Of a DNA stretch of 64,000 nt, positions 49,559 through 57,821 are shown in pieces. A program made the position numbers and the translations under genes. Location: the NCBI RefSeq assembly GCF_035918395.1, contig NZ_CP142362.1, positions 4,749,501-4,813,500 on the forward strand, read 5' to 3'. Within the stretch, counting starts at the first letter, position 1, and each line of letters opens with the position of its first letter. A model generated the notes under the pieces. It was not told the DNA's origin. It searched no databases and saw only the letters and a list, made by a program, of their open reading frames with translations. The DNA comes from Mycolicibacterium sp. ND9-15. GTDB lineage: Bacteria > Actinomycetota > Actinomycetes > Mycobacteriales > Mycobacteriaceae.

Positions 49559-50337
49559 CGACGGGCCGGGACCCGGGGGAACGCCCAAGCCAGCGCACGC
49601 TGGTCATCATCCCCACCTATAACGAGCGGGAGAACCTGCCGCTGATCGTCGAACGCGTCCACGCGGCGCGCCCCGACATGCACCTCCTGATCGTCGACGA
49701 CGGCAGTCCCGACGGCACCGGCAAGCTGGCCGACGATCTGGCCCTTGGCGACCCGGACCGCATCCACGTCATGCACCGCACCGCCAAGGGCGGACTCGGT
49801 GCGGCGTACCTCGCCGGGTTCGGTTGGGGGCTGAGCCGCGAGTACGGCGTGCTCGTCGAGATGGACGCGGACGGCAGTCATCCGCCCGAGCAGCTGTGCC
49901 GGCTGCTCGACGCGATCGACGCCGGAGCCGACCTGGTGATCGGCTCGCGCTACGTCCCCGGGGGAGAAGTGCGCAACTGGCCGCGTCGGCGCCTGGTGCT
50001 GTCGCGGACCGCGAACGGCTATTCCCGCGTCCTGCTCGGCGTGGACATCCACGACATCACCGCCGGCTACCGCGCGTACCGCCGCGAGGTGCTGGAGAAG
50101 ATCGACCTGAACGCGGTCGACTCGAAGGGTTACTGCTTCCAGATCGATCTGACCTGGCGCACGATCAACCACGGATTCGTCGTCGTCGAGGTGCCGATAA
50201 CCTTCACCGAACGCGAGTTCGGTCAGTCCAAGATGAGCGGGTCCAACATCCGCGAAGCCCTGTTCAAGGTCGCCGAGTGGGGTATCCGCGGCCGCTTCGA
50301 CCGCGCCCGCGGGGCGCCTCACGCGCTAGGCGACTGA
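49555..50337 (+). CDS. ppm1: Polyprenol-phosphate-mannose synthase
   Basis: 260 residues; a GT2 glycosyltransferase: TLVIIPTYNERENLPLIVERVHAARPDMHLLIVDDGSPDGTGKLADDLA, EMDADGSHPPEQLCRLLDAID (DxD-type metal site), GSRYVPGGEVRNWPRRRLVLSR and FTEREFGQSKMSGSNIREALFKVAEWG. It transfers mannose from GDP-mannose to polyprenyl phosphate, the donor for lipomannan, lipoarabinomannan and protein mannosylation. It lacks membrane helices of its own and is expected to bind Lnt at the membrane, as Ppm1/Ppm2 of M. smegmatis do. Confidence 0.96.
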   Translation: MTTGRDPGERPSQRTLVIIPTYNERENLPLIVERVHAARPDMHLLIVDDGSPDGTGKLADDLALGDPDRIHVMHRTAKGGLGAAYLAGFGWGLSREYGVLVEMDADGSHPPEQLCRLLDAIDAGADLVIGSRYVPGGEVRNWPRRRLVLSRTANGYSRVLLGVDIHDITAGYRAYRREVLEKIDLNAVDSKGYCFQIDLTWRTINHGFVVVEVPITFTEREFGQSKMSGSNIREALFKVAEWGIRGRFDRARGAPHALGD

Positions 50338-50348
50338 CGTAACCAAAT

Positions 50349-50411
50349 CGCGAGCGGCCGTGTCTGTACGGCGGCGCGCCGGGTTTTGCCGGCAGAAAGC
50401 GGTCGCTCGCG
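50349..50411. terminator. 63-bp palindromic hairpin between ppm1 and rbpA
   Basis: CGCGAGCG (50349-50356) pairs with CGCTCGCG (50404-50411). GCGAGCGGCCGTGTC at 50350-50364 matches the family 2 left arm with two differences, so this may be another member of that repeat family serving as a shared terminator of convergent genes. Confidence 0.55.
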
Positions 50412-50423
50412 GGGTGATGAGGG

Positions 50424-50759
50424 TCAGCCGCGGCGGCGGGTCTTGATGATGTCGAGCCGTTCCTTGAGAAGCTCCTCGAGCTCCTCGATCGACCGGCGTT
50501 CGAGCAACATGTCCCAGTGCGTCCGCGGAGGCTTGGTCTTCTTGGGTTCCGGCGCGTCACCCTCGATCAGGGTGCCTTCCATGCCGTTGCGGCACAGCCA
50601 GGTGTGGGGGATCTCGGCGTCGTCGGCGAAGGGGACGTCGAACTCTTCGCCGTTGTCGGTGCGGTACCGCGCGACCTGACGCGGCGCCAAGTCGTGGTTG
50701 CGGTCGGTCTCGTAGCTCACGGCTCCGAGGCGACTTCCCCTCAAGACACGATCAGCCAT
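50424..50759 (-). CDS. rbpA: RNA polymerase-binding protein RbpA
   Basis: 111 residues from the ATG at 50759 (MADRVLRGSRLGAVSYETDRNHDLAPRQVARYRTDNGEEFDVPFADDAEIPHTWLCRNGMEG). The N-terminal tail, core domain, basic linker (PKKTKPPRTHWDMLLERRS) and sigma-interacting helix (ELEELLKERLDIIKTRRR) are all present. It binds RNA polymerase with SigA/SigB and stabilises the open complex. Exactly the M. tuberculosis length. It is transcribed toward ppm1 and divergent from the zinc-finger gene. Confidence 0.97.
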   Translation of the reverse strand: MADRVLRGSRLGAVSYETDRNHDLAPRQVARYRTDNGEEFDVPFADDAEIPHTWLCRNGMEGTLIEGDAPEPKKTKPPRTHWDMLLERRSIEELEELLKERLDIIKTRRRG

Positions 50760-50884
50760 CGTCGAACACTCCTCGATCAGCGCGTATTGGTTCGGATGAT
50801 CAACGCAGCACCATGCTGTGAAGTTCCCGACTCGACCGTCGATGATACCGGGAAACACGGGAGCCTCGGTCTACAGTCACGTCC

Positions 50885-51226
50885 GTGGCACCCGGGACCA
50901 AGAAGCGTCTACGCCCCCAATCTTGCCGCTGGTGCGGTCGTGAGGTCGACGACGTGGGGCTGGGCCGGCGTCGGCAGTACTGCAGGCAGTCCTGCCGGCA
51001 ACGCGCATACGAACACCGCAGCCTGATCAGAGGTACCTCGCTGGCGCCGGATGCGGTCGTGCTCAGCCCCGAGGAGGCCGCCGAACTCTCCGACCGGGTC
51101 TACCAGGTCAGATGCGCCGCCGAGGACGTCGCGACGGCGGTCGAGGAGGGCGCGGACACCGGCGAATTGAAGGGGTTGTGCGACGCGTTGATTCAGGCGG
51201 CCAAGGCCGCCGACGGCTGGCGATGA
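50885..51226 (+). CDS. Small zinc-finger protein (Rv2049c-like position)
   Basis: 113 residues from GTG. A compact Cys4 finger near the start: SCRWCGREVDDVGLGRRRQYCRQSCRQRAYEHR (C-x2-C ... C-x3-C). The remainder is helical and acidic (LSPEEAAELSDRVYQVRCAAEDVATAVEEGADTGELKGLCDALIQAAKAADGW). DNA- or RNA-binding is likely, function unknown. It diverges from rbpA with a 125-bp gap that must hold both promoters. Confidence 0.75.
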   Translation: MAPGTKKRLRPQSCRWCGREVDDVGLGRRRQYCRQSCRQRAYEHRSLIRGTSLAPDAVVLSPEEAAELSDRVYQVRCAAEDVATAVEEGADTGELKGLCDALIQAAKAADGWR

Positions 51227-51253
51227 CCGCCATCAGATCACGTGTCTGTCGCG

Positions 51254-51928
51254 TCAGCAGCCGAACTTCTCGCCGGTCTGTGGCGGTGCGGCGACCGGTT
51301 GTAAGCAGCCGAACGGTTCGATGCCGGCGTCGCTGAACCGGACCGCGGACTGGTGGGCGTAGTTGACGCAGAAGAGGCCGACGGCGTCGCTGCGGCAGCG
51401 ATAGTCGCCGAAGGCGAGGACTTGGCCGTACGGCAGCTCGGGCCCCTCACCGGCGGTGAAGCGGCCGGGATCCCCGTGCACCGATCCGACGCTCACGCTG
51501 CTGCCGTCGTAGTCGACCCAGCCGCCCTTCCACTCGCCGTAGGCATCATCCGGCCGCGGCGGCGGGTCGACCAGGTCGACCAGGCACGCCAGGGCGCCTT
51601 CGCTGTAGCTGGAATCGGTCATGCAGCTGGTCTTACCGGACGGCGTGGTGAACGCGACGTCCTCGCCGAGATCCGTGGTCTCCCCGTCGCGGGTGGCCGA
51701 GTGGTACTGCGCGGCGTCAGCGGGTGCACCGGCTTCCACCCAGGTGATGACGTCGCCGAGCGGCGCGCCCGGCGCAGGCGGTGTCGTTGGTCTCGGCGTG
51801 GTGGTGGTCCGTGACGGCGAGCTCGCCGAAGGGGACGGCGGAATCGGTTCGATTCGTTCGGCCTGCCCGCCCGTCGTCGAGGAACATCCTGCCACCAGCA
51901 CAGACGCGATCAGCACAGCCATTCGCAT
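51254..51928 (-). CDS. lppI: LppI-like lipoprotein
   Basis: 224 residues from MRMAVLIASVLVAGCSST; lipobox VAGC with the modified Cys at residue 15 (a start two codons later would still work). Ser/Thr/Pro-rich linker (about 28-60), then a domain with two to four disulfide-type cysteines: SGKTSCMTDSSYSEGALACLVDL, YGEWKGGWVDYDGSSVSVGSVHGDPG, FGDYRCRSDAVGLFCVNYAHQSA. Close to M. tuberculosis LppI (Rv2046), also next to lipT. Outer-face membrane lipoprotein, role unknown. Confidence 0.88.
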   Translation of the reverse strand: MRMAVLIASVLVAGCSSTTGGQAERIEPIPPSPSASSPSRTTTTPRPTTPPAPGAPLGDVITWVEAGAPADAAQYHSATRDGETTDLGEDVAFTTPSGKTSCMTDSSYSEGALACLVDLVDPPPRPDDAYGEWKGGWVDYDGSSVSVGSVHGDPGRFTAGEGPELPYGQVLAFGDYRCRSDAVGLFCVNYAHQSAVRFSDAGIEPFGCLQPVAAPPQTGEKFGC

Positions 51929-52000
51929 ACCGGCCAGGCTAGCGGGCCGACACGCAATCCCTGCCCAGGCGCGGCCGGAAACCATTGCTAACGTCGGGTG

Positions 52001-53521
52001 ATGCACGAACACACCGTCCGCGCAACGATCACCTCCGGCACGGTCGAGGGTTTCACCCGCGACGGCGTGCACCGCTGGCGAGCCATCCCGTACGCACGCC
52101 CTCCGGTGGGCCGGCTGCGGCTGCGTGCCCCCCAGCCCGTGCAGCCATGGCGCGGCGTGCGCCACTGCCACGGTTACGGCAATTGCGCGCCTCAACAACG
52201 CATGTACACGATCCTGGCGCCCGGTAAGTACCAGCCGACGGGCGAGGATTGCCTGACGCTCAACGTGGTGAGCCCGATGAAGCGGTCGGAATCGCCCGGA
52301 AAGTCGGCACTGCCCGTCATGGTCTTCATCCACGGCGGCGGGTACTTCATGGGCAGTTCGGCCACGCCCATCTACGACGGGGCGGCGCTGGCCCGCAGCG
52401 GTTGTGTGTACGTCTCGGTCAACTACCGGTTGGGCGCGTTGGGGTGTCTGGACCTGTCGTCGTTGTCGACCACGAATATCCCCATCGACGACAACTTGTA
52501 CCTGCGTGACTTGGTGATGGCGCTGCGCTGGGTACGCGACAACATCGAGGTGTTCGGCGGCGACCCCGACAACGTGACGATCTTCGGCGAGAGCGCAGGT
52601 GCGCACGCGGTGGCCACGCTGCTCGCCGTGCCGGCGGCGAAAGGACTCTTCGCTCAAGCGATTTCGGAAAGCCCTGCCGCGGGGATGGTGCGCACCCCAG
52701 AGGTCGCGGCCCAGTACGCGTCGAGGTTCGCGAAGTTGCTCGGCGCTGGGAAGGACGACGGCGCCGACGCGGTGATGGCGGTCCGCCCGGGCGACCTGGT
52801 GAACGCGTTCGAACGGCTCATCAAACAGGGCCAGCGCGAAATGCTCGGCGCGTTCGCGGCCGGGCCCACCAGCGGAACCGACTATCTGCCGCTGGACCCA
52901 GTGGATGCGATGCGCAGCGGTAAGGCACACCGGCTTCCGCTCATCGTCGGCACGAATGCCGAGGAGGCCAACCTGTTCGGCCGCTTCCTGAAGCTGCTGC
53001 CCATGTCGGAGCCGATGATCGAGCGGCTGCTCGCCCAAGCGAAACCCGAAGAGCGCGAAAGGATCACCGCGGCGTATCCGGGTTATCCGGACCCGAAGGC
53101 ATGCAGCCAGTTCGGCAGCGACTTCGCATTCGGCTCGGCCGCCTGGCAGATCGCCGAGGCACACAACAGGCATGCGCCGACCCACCTGTACCGCTACGAT
53201 TACGCGCCGCGCCCACTGCGCTGGTCGGGCCTCGGCGCCACGCACGCCACCGAACTGCTCGCGGTGTTCGACGTGTACCGCACGAGAATGGGTCGACTGC
53301 TCACCGCGGCAGGTGACCGCCGAACCGCACTGCGTGTCAGCGACGACGTGCAACGCCGTTGGCGCGAGTTCGCCCGCACCGGTGTGCCCGGTGCCGACTG
53401 GCCCACCTACACCGGCGCCGACCGTGCCGTGCGAGTGTTTGATCATCGCCCGCGCATCGAATACGACCCGCACGCCGCCCGCCGGGAGGCGTGGGAAGGC
53501 TTTTCGCTGGCCGCGCGATAG
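52001..53521 (+). CDS. lipT: Type B carboxylesterase LipT
   Basis: 506 residues from the ATG at 52001 (a GTG just before is also possible). Family features: IPYARPPVGRLRLRAPQP, EDCLTLNVVSP, HGGGYFMGSS (oxyanion hole), FGESAGAHAVATLLA with the nucleophilic Ser, and the later SGLGATHATELLAVF with the catalytic His. No signal peptide. Esterase on short acyl or carbamate esters. Homologue of Rv2045c, divergent from lppI as in M. tuberculosis. Confidence 0.93.
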   Translation: MHEHTVRATITSGTVEGFTRDGVHRWRAIPYARPPVGRLRLRAPQPVQPWRGVRHCHGYGNCAPQQRMYTILAPGKYQPTGEDCLTLNVVSPMKRSESPGKSALPVMVFIHGGGYFMGSSATPIYDGAALARSGCVYVSVNYRLGALGCLDLSSLSTTNIPIDDNLYLRDLVMALRWVRDNIEVFGGDPDNVTIFGESAGAHAVATLLAVPAAKGLFAQAISESPAAGMVRTPEVAAQYASRFAKLLGAGKDDGADAVMAVRPGDLVNAFERLIKQGQREMLGAFAAGPTSGTDYLPLDPVDAMRSGKAHRLPLIVGTNAEEANLFGRFLKLLPMSEPMIERLLAQAKPEERERITAAYPGYPDPKACSQFGSDFAFGSAAWQIAEAHNRHAPTHLYRYDYAPRPLRWSGLGATHATELLAVFDVYRTRMGRLLTAAGDRRTALRVSDDVQRRWREFARTGVPGADWPTYTGADRAVRVFDHRPRIEYDPHAARREAWEGFSLAAR

Positions 53522-53560
53522 TGGGGACCGTCCCACCGAGATATCACACGGAGGTGACGA

Positions 53561-55516
53561 ATGCCCACCACTAATGTCATCGAGCGGCCGGCAGACCTGA
53601 CTGCCGACTGGCTGACGTCGTCGATCGGCGCGCCGGTCGCTGAGTTCTCCTACGACCGCATCGGCACCGGTCAGATGAGCGAGTGCTACCGCGTCACGCT
53701 GACGTACGCGAACGGCGCCGACGGGCCGAGGTCGGTCGTGCTCAAGGTGGCCGCGACCGACCCGGTGAGTAGGCAGACCGGGTTGGCGCTCGGCCTGTAC
53801 GAACGCGAGGTGCGGTTCTACACCGACATCGCGCCGCGCATCGGCGGGCCGGTGGCACCGTGCTACTCCTTTGCGTTCAACGACGAGACCGGAGCATTCC
53901 ATCTGTTGCTCGGCGACGCCGGTCCGGCGATCGTCGGCGACGAAATCCGCGGCGCCTCAGTCGAACAGGCCCTTCTGGCGTTGTCCGAGCTCGGCCGTCT
54001 GCACGGCCCGCTGCTCGGCGATCCAGCGGTGGCCAGCGCCGAGTGGCTCAACCGCGATGCCCCGGTCAACCAGGCGCTGATAGCGGGGTTGTATGCCGGG
54101 TTCGCCGAGCGTTACGCCGACCAGATCGCACCCGAGCACCGAGCGGTGTGCGAACGACTGGTCGCCGGCTTCGACGACTATCTGGCTGCGGAGTCCGGGG
54201 AGGGCCGGATCAAGGGGTTGGTGCACGGCGACTACCGGCTCGACAACATGCTGTTCGGTCAACCCGGCGCCGACCGGCCGCTGACCGTGGTCGATTGGCA
54301 GACGGTCACATGGGGTCCGGCGATGACGGATGTGGCGTACTTTCTCGGCTGCGCGCTGCCCGTCGAGGTGCGTCGCGAGCACTACGACGCGCTGCTGAGT
54401 GCCTATCACCGGGCGCTCGGGCCGGACGCGCCGATCAGCCTCGACGACGTGCGGGAGGGGGTGCGCAGGCAGACGTTCGCCGGGGTGATGATGGCGATCA
54501 TCTCCTCGATGCTCGTCGAGCGCACCGACCGCGGCGACGAGATGTTCATGACGATGCTGCAGCGCCACTGTGAGCATGTGCTCGACGTCGACGCGCTGAG
54601 TATACTCCCGAAACCGGTTGCGCCCGAACCGCTTGCACCTTCAGCCGACGACGAGGGTGACCACCCTCCCGGGGATGAGCCGCTGTGGAACGAGAGCTGG
54701 TACTACGACTTCGTCGATCCACAGCAGGAGATCGGCGGATGGGTGCGGCTCGGGCTCTATCCAAACTTGACGACGTCGTGGGTCAACGGTCTGGTCTGCG
54801 GTCCGGGCATTCCGACCTATGCGCTGCTCGACTTCGAGGGCACCGGTGACATCGAACTCGTGCTCACCGCTACGCAACCGCTCAAGACCTATCGCGTCAC
54901 GATGCGCGGGCGCGGACAGGCCTATGACGATCCGGCCGGGCTGTTGCGCAATGAGCCCGGACGGCCGGTCGACGTGTCGATGGAACTGGCGTGGGCCACG
55001 GCGGGCGCGCCGTACCTGTACCGGATCACCCCCCGCTACGAGATTCCGTGCACGGTGTCGGGCACCGTCACCGTCGACGGGCATGAGTTCACGTTCACCG
55101 ATGTGCCCGGCCAGCGTGACCATTCCTGGGGGGTGCGCGACTGGTGGGCGATGGACTGGGTGTGGAGCGCGTTGCACCTGGACGACGGCACCCACCTGCA
55201 CGGAGTGGATATCCGCATACCCGGCGCACCGCCGCTCGGTATCGGTTATGTGCAGTCGCCCGGCGAACCGCTGATCGAGCTGCAGGCCGTCACGGCACGA
55301 GAGGCATTCGCAGACAATGGTTTACCGGTGCGGACGACGTTGACCATGGCCCCCGGTGACATCACCGCGACGGCTGAGGTACGGGGCCACGCGCCGGTCC
55401 TGTTGACGTCATCCGACGGCAGGGTCAGTCACTTCCCGCGCGCTTGGGCGACCGTGACGACGGCCGACGGTCGCAAGGGCGTGGGCTGGTTGGAGTGGAA
55501 CCGCAACCAACCGTAG
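53561..55516 (+). CDS. Phosphotransferase-like kinase fused to a beta-rich DUF7064/7065-type domain
   Basis: 651 residues. About 1-355 is an APH/EcKinase-like kinase domain: IGTGQMSECYRVTLTYANGADGPRSVVLKVA, VHGDYRLDNMLFGQPGADRPLTVVDWQTVTWG with catalytic Asp. About 375-651 is a different, beta-rich domain (EPLWNESWYYDFVDPQQEIGGWVRLGLYPNLTTSWV, FTDVPGQRDHSWGVRDWWAMDWVWSALHLDDGTHLHGVDIRI), the hydroxyneurosporene-synthase-like fold seen in DUF7064/7065 proteins, with DHSWG conserved. In mycobacteria both occur as separate genes near lipid and steroid functions; the fusion suggests they act on one hydrophobic substrate. It follows lipT by 39 bp. Confidence 0.82.
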   Translation: MPTTNVIERPADLTADWLTSSIGAPVAEFSYDRIGTGQMSECYRVTLTYANGADGPRSVVLKVAATDPVSRQTGLALGLYEREVRFYTDIAPRIGGPVAPCYSFAFNDETGAFHLLLGDAGPAIVGDEIRGASVEQALLALSELGRLHGPLLGDPAVASAEWLNRDAPVNQALIAGLYAGFAERYADQIAPEHRAVCERLVAGFDDYLAAESGEGRIKGLVHGDYRLDNMLFGQPGADRPLTVVDWQTVTWGPAMTDVAYFLGCALPVEVRREHYDALLSAYHRALGPDAPISLDDVREGVRRQTFAGVMMAIISSMLVERTDRGDEMFMTMLQRHCEHVLDVDALSILPKPVAPEPLAPSADDEGDHPPGDEPLWNESWYYDFVDPQQEIGGWVRLGLYPNLTTSWVNGLVCGPGIPTYALLDFEGTGDIELVLTATQPLKTYRVTMRGRGQAYDDPAGLLRNEPGRPVDVSMELAWATAGAPYLYRITPRYEIPCTVSGTVTVDGHEFTFTDVPGQRDHSWGVRDWWAMDWVWSALHLDDGTHLHGVDIRIPGAPPLGIGYVQSPGEPLIELQAVTAREAFADNGLPVRTTLTMAPGDITATAEVRGHAPVLLTSSDGRVSHFPRAWATVTTADGRKGVGWLEWNRNQP

Positions 55517-55524
55517 TCTTTTGC

Positions 55525-55605
55525 GCGAGCGTGCGTGTCCCCGCGCTGCGCGGTGGGCCCAGCGCACGACACGCCGCGCAATTACAGCGCGTCGCGCACG
55601 CTCGC
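55525..55605. repeat. Intergenic inverted repeat family 2, copy B1 (left of ynfA)
   Basis: Perfect 11-bp arms GCGAGCGTGCG (55525-55535) and CGCACGCTCGC (55595-55605). The inner 14-mer CACGACACGCCGCG at 55565-55578 recurs as its reverse complement in copy B2. It begins 8 bp after the fusion-kinase stop and ends 17 bp before the end of the convergent ynfA gene. Confidence 0.8.
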
Positions 55606-55622
55606 AGCGCACTGAGCGTGCG

Positions 55623-55952
55623 TCACCGCGGTGCGTACATGATCAGCCCGACGCCGGTAAGACAAATCAGTGCGCCCGTGACGTCCCAGCGGTCCGGCCG
55701 GAAGCCGTCGGCAACCATGCCCCAGGCGAGTGACCCGGCGATGAAGCCCCCGCCGTACGCCGCCAACACCCGGCCGAAATGGGCGTCGGGCTGGAACGCG
55801 GCGACGAAACCGTAAGCGCCGAGCGCCATCGCGCCCGCACCGATCCACCACCAACCGCGGTGCTCGCGCACGCCTTGCCACACCAGCCACGCGCCGCCGA
55901 TCTCGAGCACCGCCGCGAGGACGAACAGCATCACCGACTTGAGCACCATCAC
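55623..55952 (-). CDS. YnfA/UPF0060 family small membrane protein
   Basis: 109 residues, four helices: MMVLKSVMLFVLAAVLEIGGAWLVWQGVREHRGWWWIGAGAMALGAYGFVAAFQPDAHFGRVLAAYGGGFIAGSLAWGMVADGFRPDRWDVTGALICLTGVGLIMYAPR. The E-I-GG-x-LVW and AYGGxxI motifs are those of the YnfA family, related to small multidrug resistance transporters; efflux activity is possible. Both sides carry copies of the same inverted repeat in opposite orientation, so it may be a transferred or rearranged unit. Confidence 0.92.
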   Translation of the reverse strand: MMVLKSVMLFVLAAVLEIGGAWLVWQGVREHRGWWWIGAGAMALGAYGFVAAFQPDAHFGRVLAAYGGGFIAGSLAWGMVADGFRPDRWDVTGALICLTGVGLIMYAPR

Positions 55953-55967
55953 GACACCCAGCGTGCC

Positions 55968-56027
55968 GCGAGCGTGCGCAAAATGCTGTCAGACCGCGGC
56001 GTGTCGTGAACAGACGCGCACGCTCGC
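55968..56027. repeat. Intergenic inverted repeat family 2, copy B2 (right of ynfA)
   Basis: Same 11-bp arms at 55968-55978 and 56017-56027. The inner CGCGGCGTGTCGTG at 55995-56008 is the exact reverse complement of the inner 14-mer of copy B1, so the two copies are inverted relative to each other. It lies 15 bp upstream of ynfA and 10 bp beyond the stop of the next leftward gene. Confidence 0.8.
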
Positions 56028-56037
56028 GCAAGGAAAC

Positions 56038-56922
56038 CTAAGTGAGGTGGGCGCTGTCGTCGTCGAGGTCGTTGCGGCTCAGGCCCATCGGCGTCGCGGC
56101 CGGCAGGTCGCCGCCGGCGACCACCTTGCGGGCGATCGGGGTCAGTGCGCGAAACAGAGCCTCGACCTCGTGATCGTCCAACGCGTCGAGGACAGGCAGC
56201 GCGAGCGTGTCGGTACCGTCCTCGATCTGCTGCTTGAGTTCGCGGCCGGCGTCGGTGAGACCGTCACCCTCGAGCAGGCCGCGACCGACAAGCCGGTCCC
56301 GGTACGTTCGCCACTGTTCGTCATCGTAGTCGCGGCTGCGCATGATCATCTCCCTGCGCACCCGGCCCGCCGCGGCGTGCAGGACGTTGCTCTCGCGCCC
56401 CGATATCCCGTGCCCGACGAGCAACGTGACATGGCTGTCGCCGCGCTGTTCGCGCAGCAGAGTGGTGGCGTGCCACAGTTTGGCCAGCGGTTCGTCCGGC
56501 CACGGCAGTGCAGCGTTGGCCGCGAACAAGACGCGGCCCTCCATCGCGGCGGTGCGGGCGGCCTTGGCGAGCAAGTCCGCTGCGATCGCCACGTCATCGC
56601 CGTGCCCGACGCCGTACCGCTCGAGCGCGGCCACCGCGGATTCCAGTCGAGCGCGCAGTGAGTCGGCCGGGGGAGCGACATCCCATGCCGCGGGCAGGGC
56701 CTTCGCGACGCGCTGCGGCGCGAAGTTGTAGAACGCGGCCGTCACCACTTCGGCTGGCACCGCACCGAGCGGTGCCGATCTGGCGGCGAAGTACCCCATC
56801 CAAAAGCCCTTGTAGCCAAGGCCGTCGAGCGCCGCACGAGCCTCAGGGGCGAAGTAGGTGACGGCGTGCACGGGTTCGATTCGATCGAAGAGTCGGCGCG
56901 CCAGCACAGGTTGCCTGTCCAC
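56038..56922 (-). CDS. SCO6745-family protein
   Basis: 294 residues: LARRLFDRIEPVHAVTYFAPEARAALDGLGYKGFWMGYFAARSAPLGAVPAEVVTAAFYNFAPQRVAKALPAAWD is the typical start of the actinobacterial SCO6745 family. The C-terminal part has a winged-helix look (SRDYDDEQWRTYRDRLVGRGLLEGDGLTDAGRELKQQIEDGTD), similar to MarR. No enzymatic motif is evident and the function is unknown. It is probably a single gene, ended by repeat B2. Confidence 0.8.
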   Translation of the reverse strand: MDRQPVLARRLFDRIEPVHAVTYFAPEARAALDGLGYKGFWMGYFAARSAPLGAVPAEVVTAAFYNFAPQRVAKALPAAWDVAPPADSLRARLESAVAALERYGVGHGDDVAIAADLLAKAARTAAMEGRVLFAANAALPWPDEPLAKLWHATTLLREQRGDSHVTLLVGHGISGRESNVLHAAAGRVRREMIMRSRDYDDEQWRTYRDRLVGRGLLEGDGLTDAGRELKQQIEDGTDTLALPVLDALDDHEVEALFRALTPIARKVVAGGDLPAATPMGLSRNDLDDDSAHLT

Positions 56923-56982
56923 GCCGGCAGTTAACCATTTGTCTCGACGCCCGGTTGCCGCGGTCCTGCCGCACCGAGACGT

Positions 56983-57699
56983 CTAGCTCTGCTCTGCAGA
57001 CTCCTCGGAAAGAGCCGAACTCGCCTCGTCGATGATCGCGCGCATCGCCTGCTCGGCAGCGGCTTCGTCGCGCATCCTGATCGCCCGCGCGACCTCGTCG
57101 TGCAGATCGATCGCCGCTGGGTTCGGCGTCGCGGGCATGATGCCGTGGTGGGTTCGGCCGGTGAGCAACTCGGCGACCACGCCGTCGAGCGCACGGAACA
57201 TCTCGTTGCCGCTGGCCTCGAGCAGGGTCCGGTGGAACAGCTTGTCGGCCTCCAGATACGCCTCGAGATCACCGGCGCGTCCGTGCATCACCATGTCGGA
57301 GACGGTGGCCGCCATGATGCGGCATTGATCCGGATCGGCTCGCCGCGCGGCCAGAGCCGCTGCCGCGGGTTCGAAGCCCCGGCGCAGCTCGGAGAGCGAC
57401 ACAAGTTGGGCGGCACGATCACCGGCGCTCAACCGCCAGCGAATCAGCCTGGGGTCGAACACATTCCACTTGTCTGCCGATTGAACAGTGATGCCGACCC
57501 GGCGCCGAGACTCCACCATGCCCATCGACTCGAGAACCCGGATCACCTCGCGCACGACGCTGCGTGACAACGCATGCCGCGCGCTCAGCCCGTCGAGGGT
57601 CAGCACTTGGCCGGCCGGGTGCTCGCCGGAGACGATCGCCGTGCCCAATGCGGTGAGCAAGCTGTCGTGCAACGCGCCGACGACTGGTTCAGACGCCAC
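56983..57699 (-). CDS. GntR-family (FadR/FCD type) regulator of the gluconate genes
   Basis: 238 residues from GTG. N-terminal winged HTH: LLTALGTAIVSGEHPAGQVLTLDGLSARHALSRSVVREVIRVLESMGMVESRRRVGITVQ. C-terminal FCD ligand domain: LSELRRGFEPAAAALAARRADPDQ ... DKLFHRTLLEASGNEMFRAL with metal/ligand residues. It is divergent from gntK-gntP, the usual arrangement of a repressor relieved by gluconate or its phosphate. Confidence 0.88.
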   Translation of the reverse strand: MASEPVVGALHDSLLTALGTAIVSGEHPAGQVLTLDGLSARHALSRSVVREVIRVLESMGMVESRRRVGITVQSADKWNVFDPRLIRWRLSAGDRAAQLVSLSELRRGFEPAAAALAARRADPDQCRIMAATVSDMVMHGRAGDLEAYLEADKLFHRTLLEASGNEMFRALDGVVAELLTGRTHHGIMPATPNPAAIDLHDEVARAIRMRDEAAAEQAMRAIIDEASSALSEESAEQS

Positions 57700-57821
57700 A
57701 AATATATCTTTTCATATGTCTGCTGTAGTAGATAACGACATATTAATCTACGATGACTCGGGAATAGTATGTTTTACCGCAGTGCTGTGTGATGTCAAAC
57801 ACAACCGGGTAGGTGGATGAA
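57700..57821. promoter_or_regulatory. Operator/promoter region between the GntR-type regulator and gntK
   Basis: A/T-rich for this genome. Two interleaved inverted repeats: ATATGTC (57714-57720) with GACATAT (57737-57743), and GTAGAT (57728-57733) with ATCTAC (57746-57751). Either is a plausible GntR operator. The gntK ribosome site AGGTGG is at 57811-57816, favouring the ATG at 57822 over the GTG at 57813. Confidence 0.6.

Noticed and set aside
51254..53902. A long leftward open frame covering lipT and lppI
   Set aside because: Only its last 225 codons encode a recognisable protein (LppI). The upstream part is antisense to lipT and has no family features.
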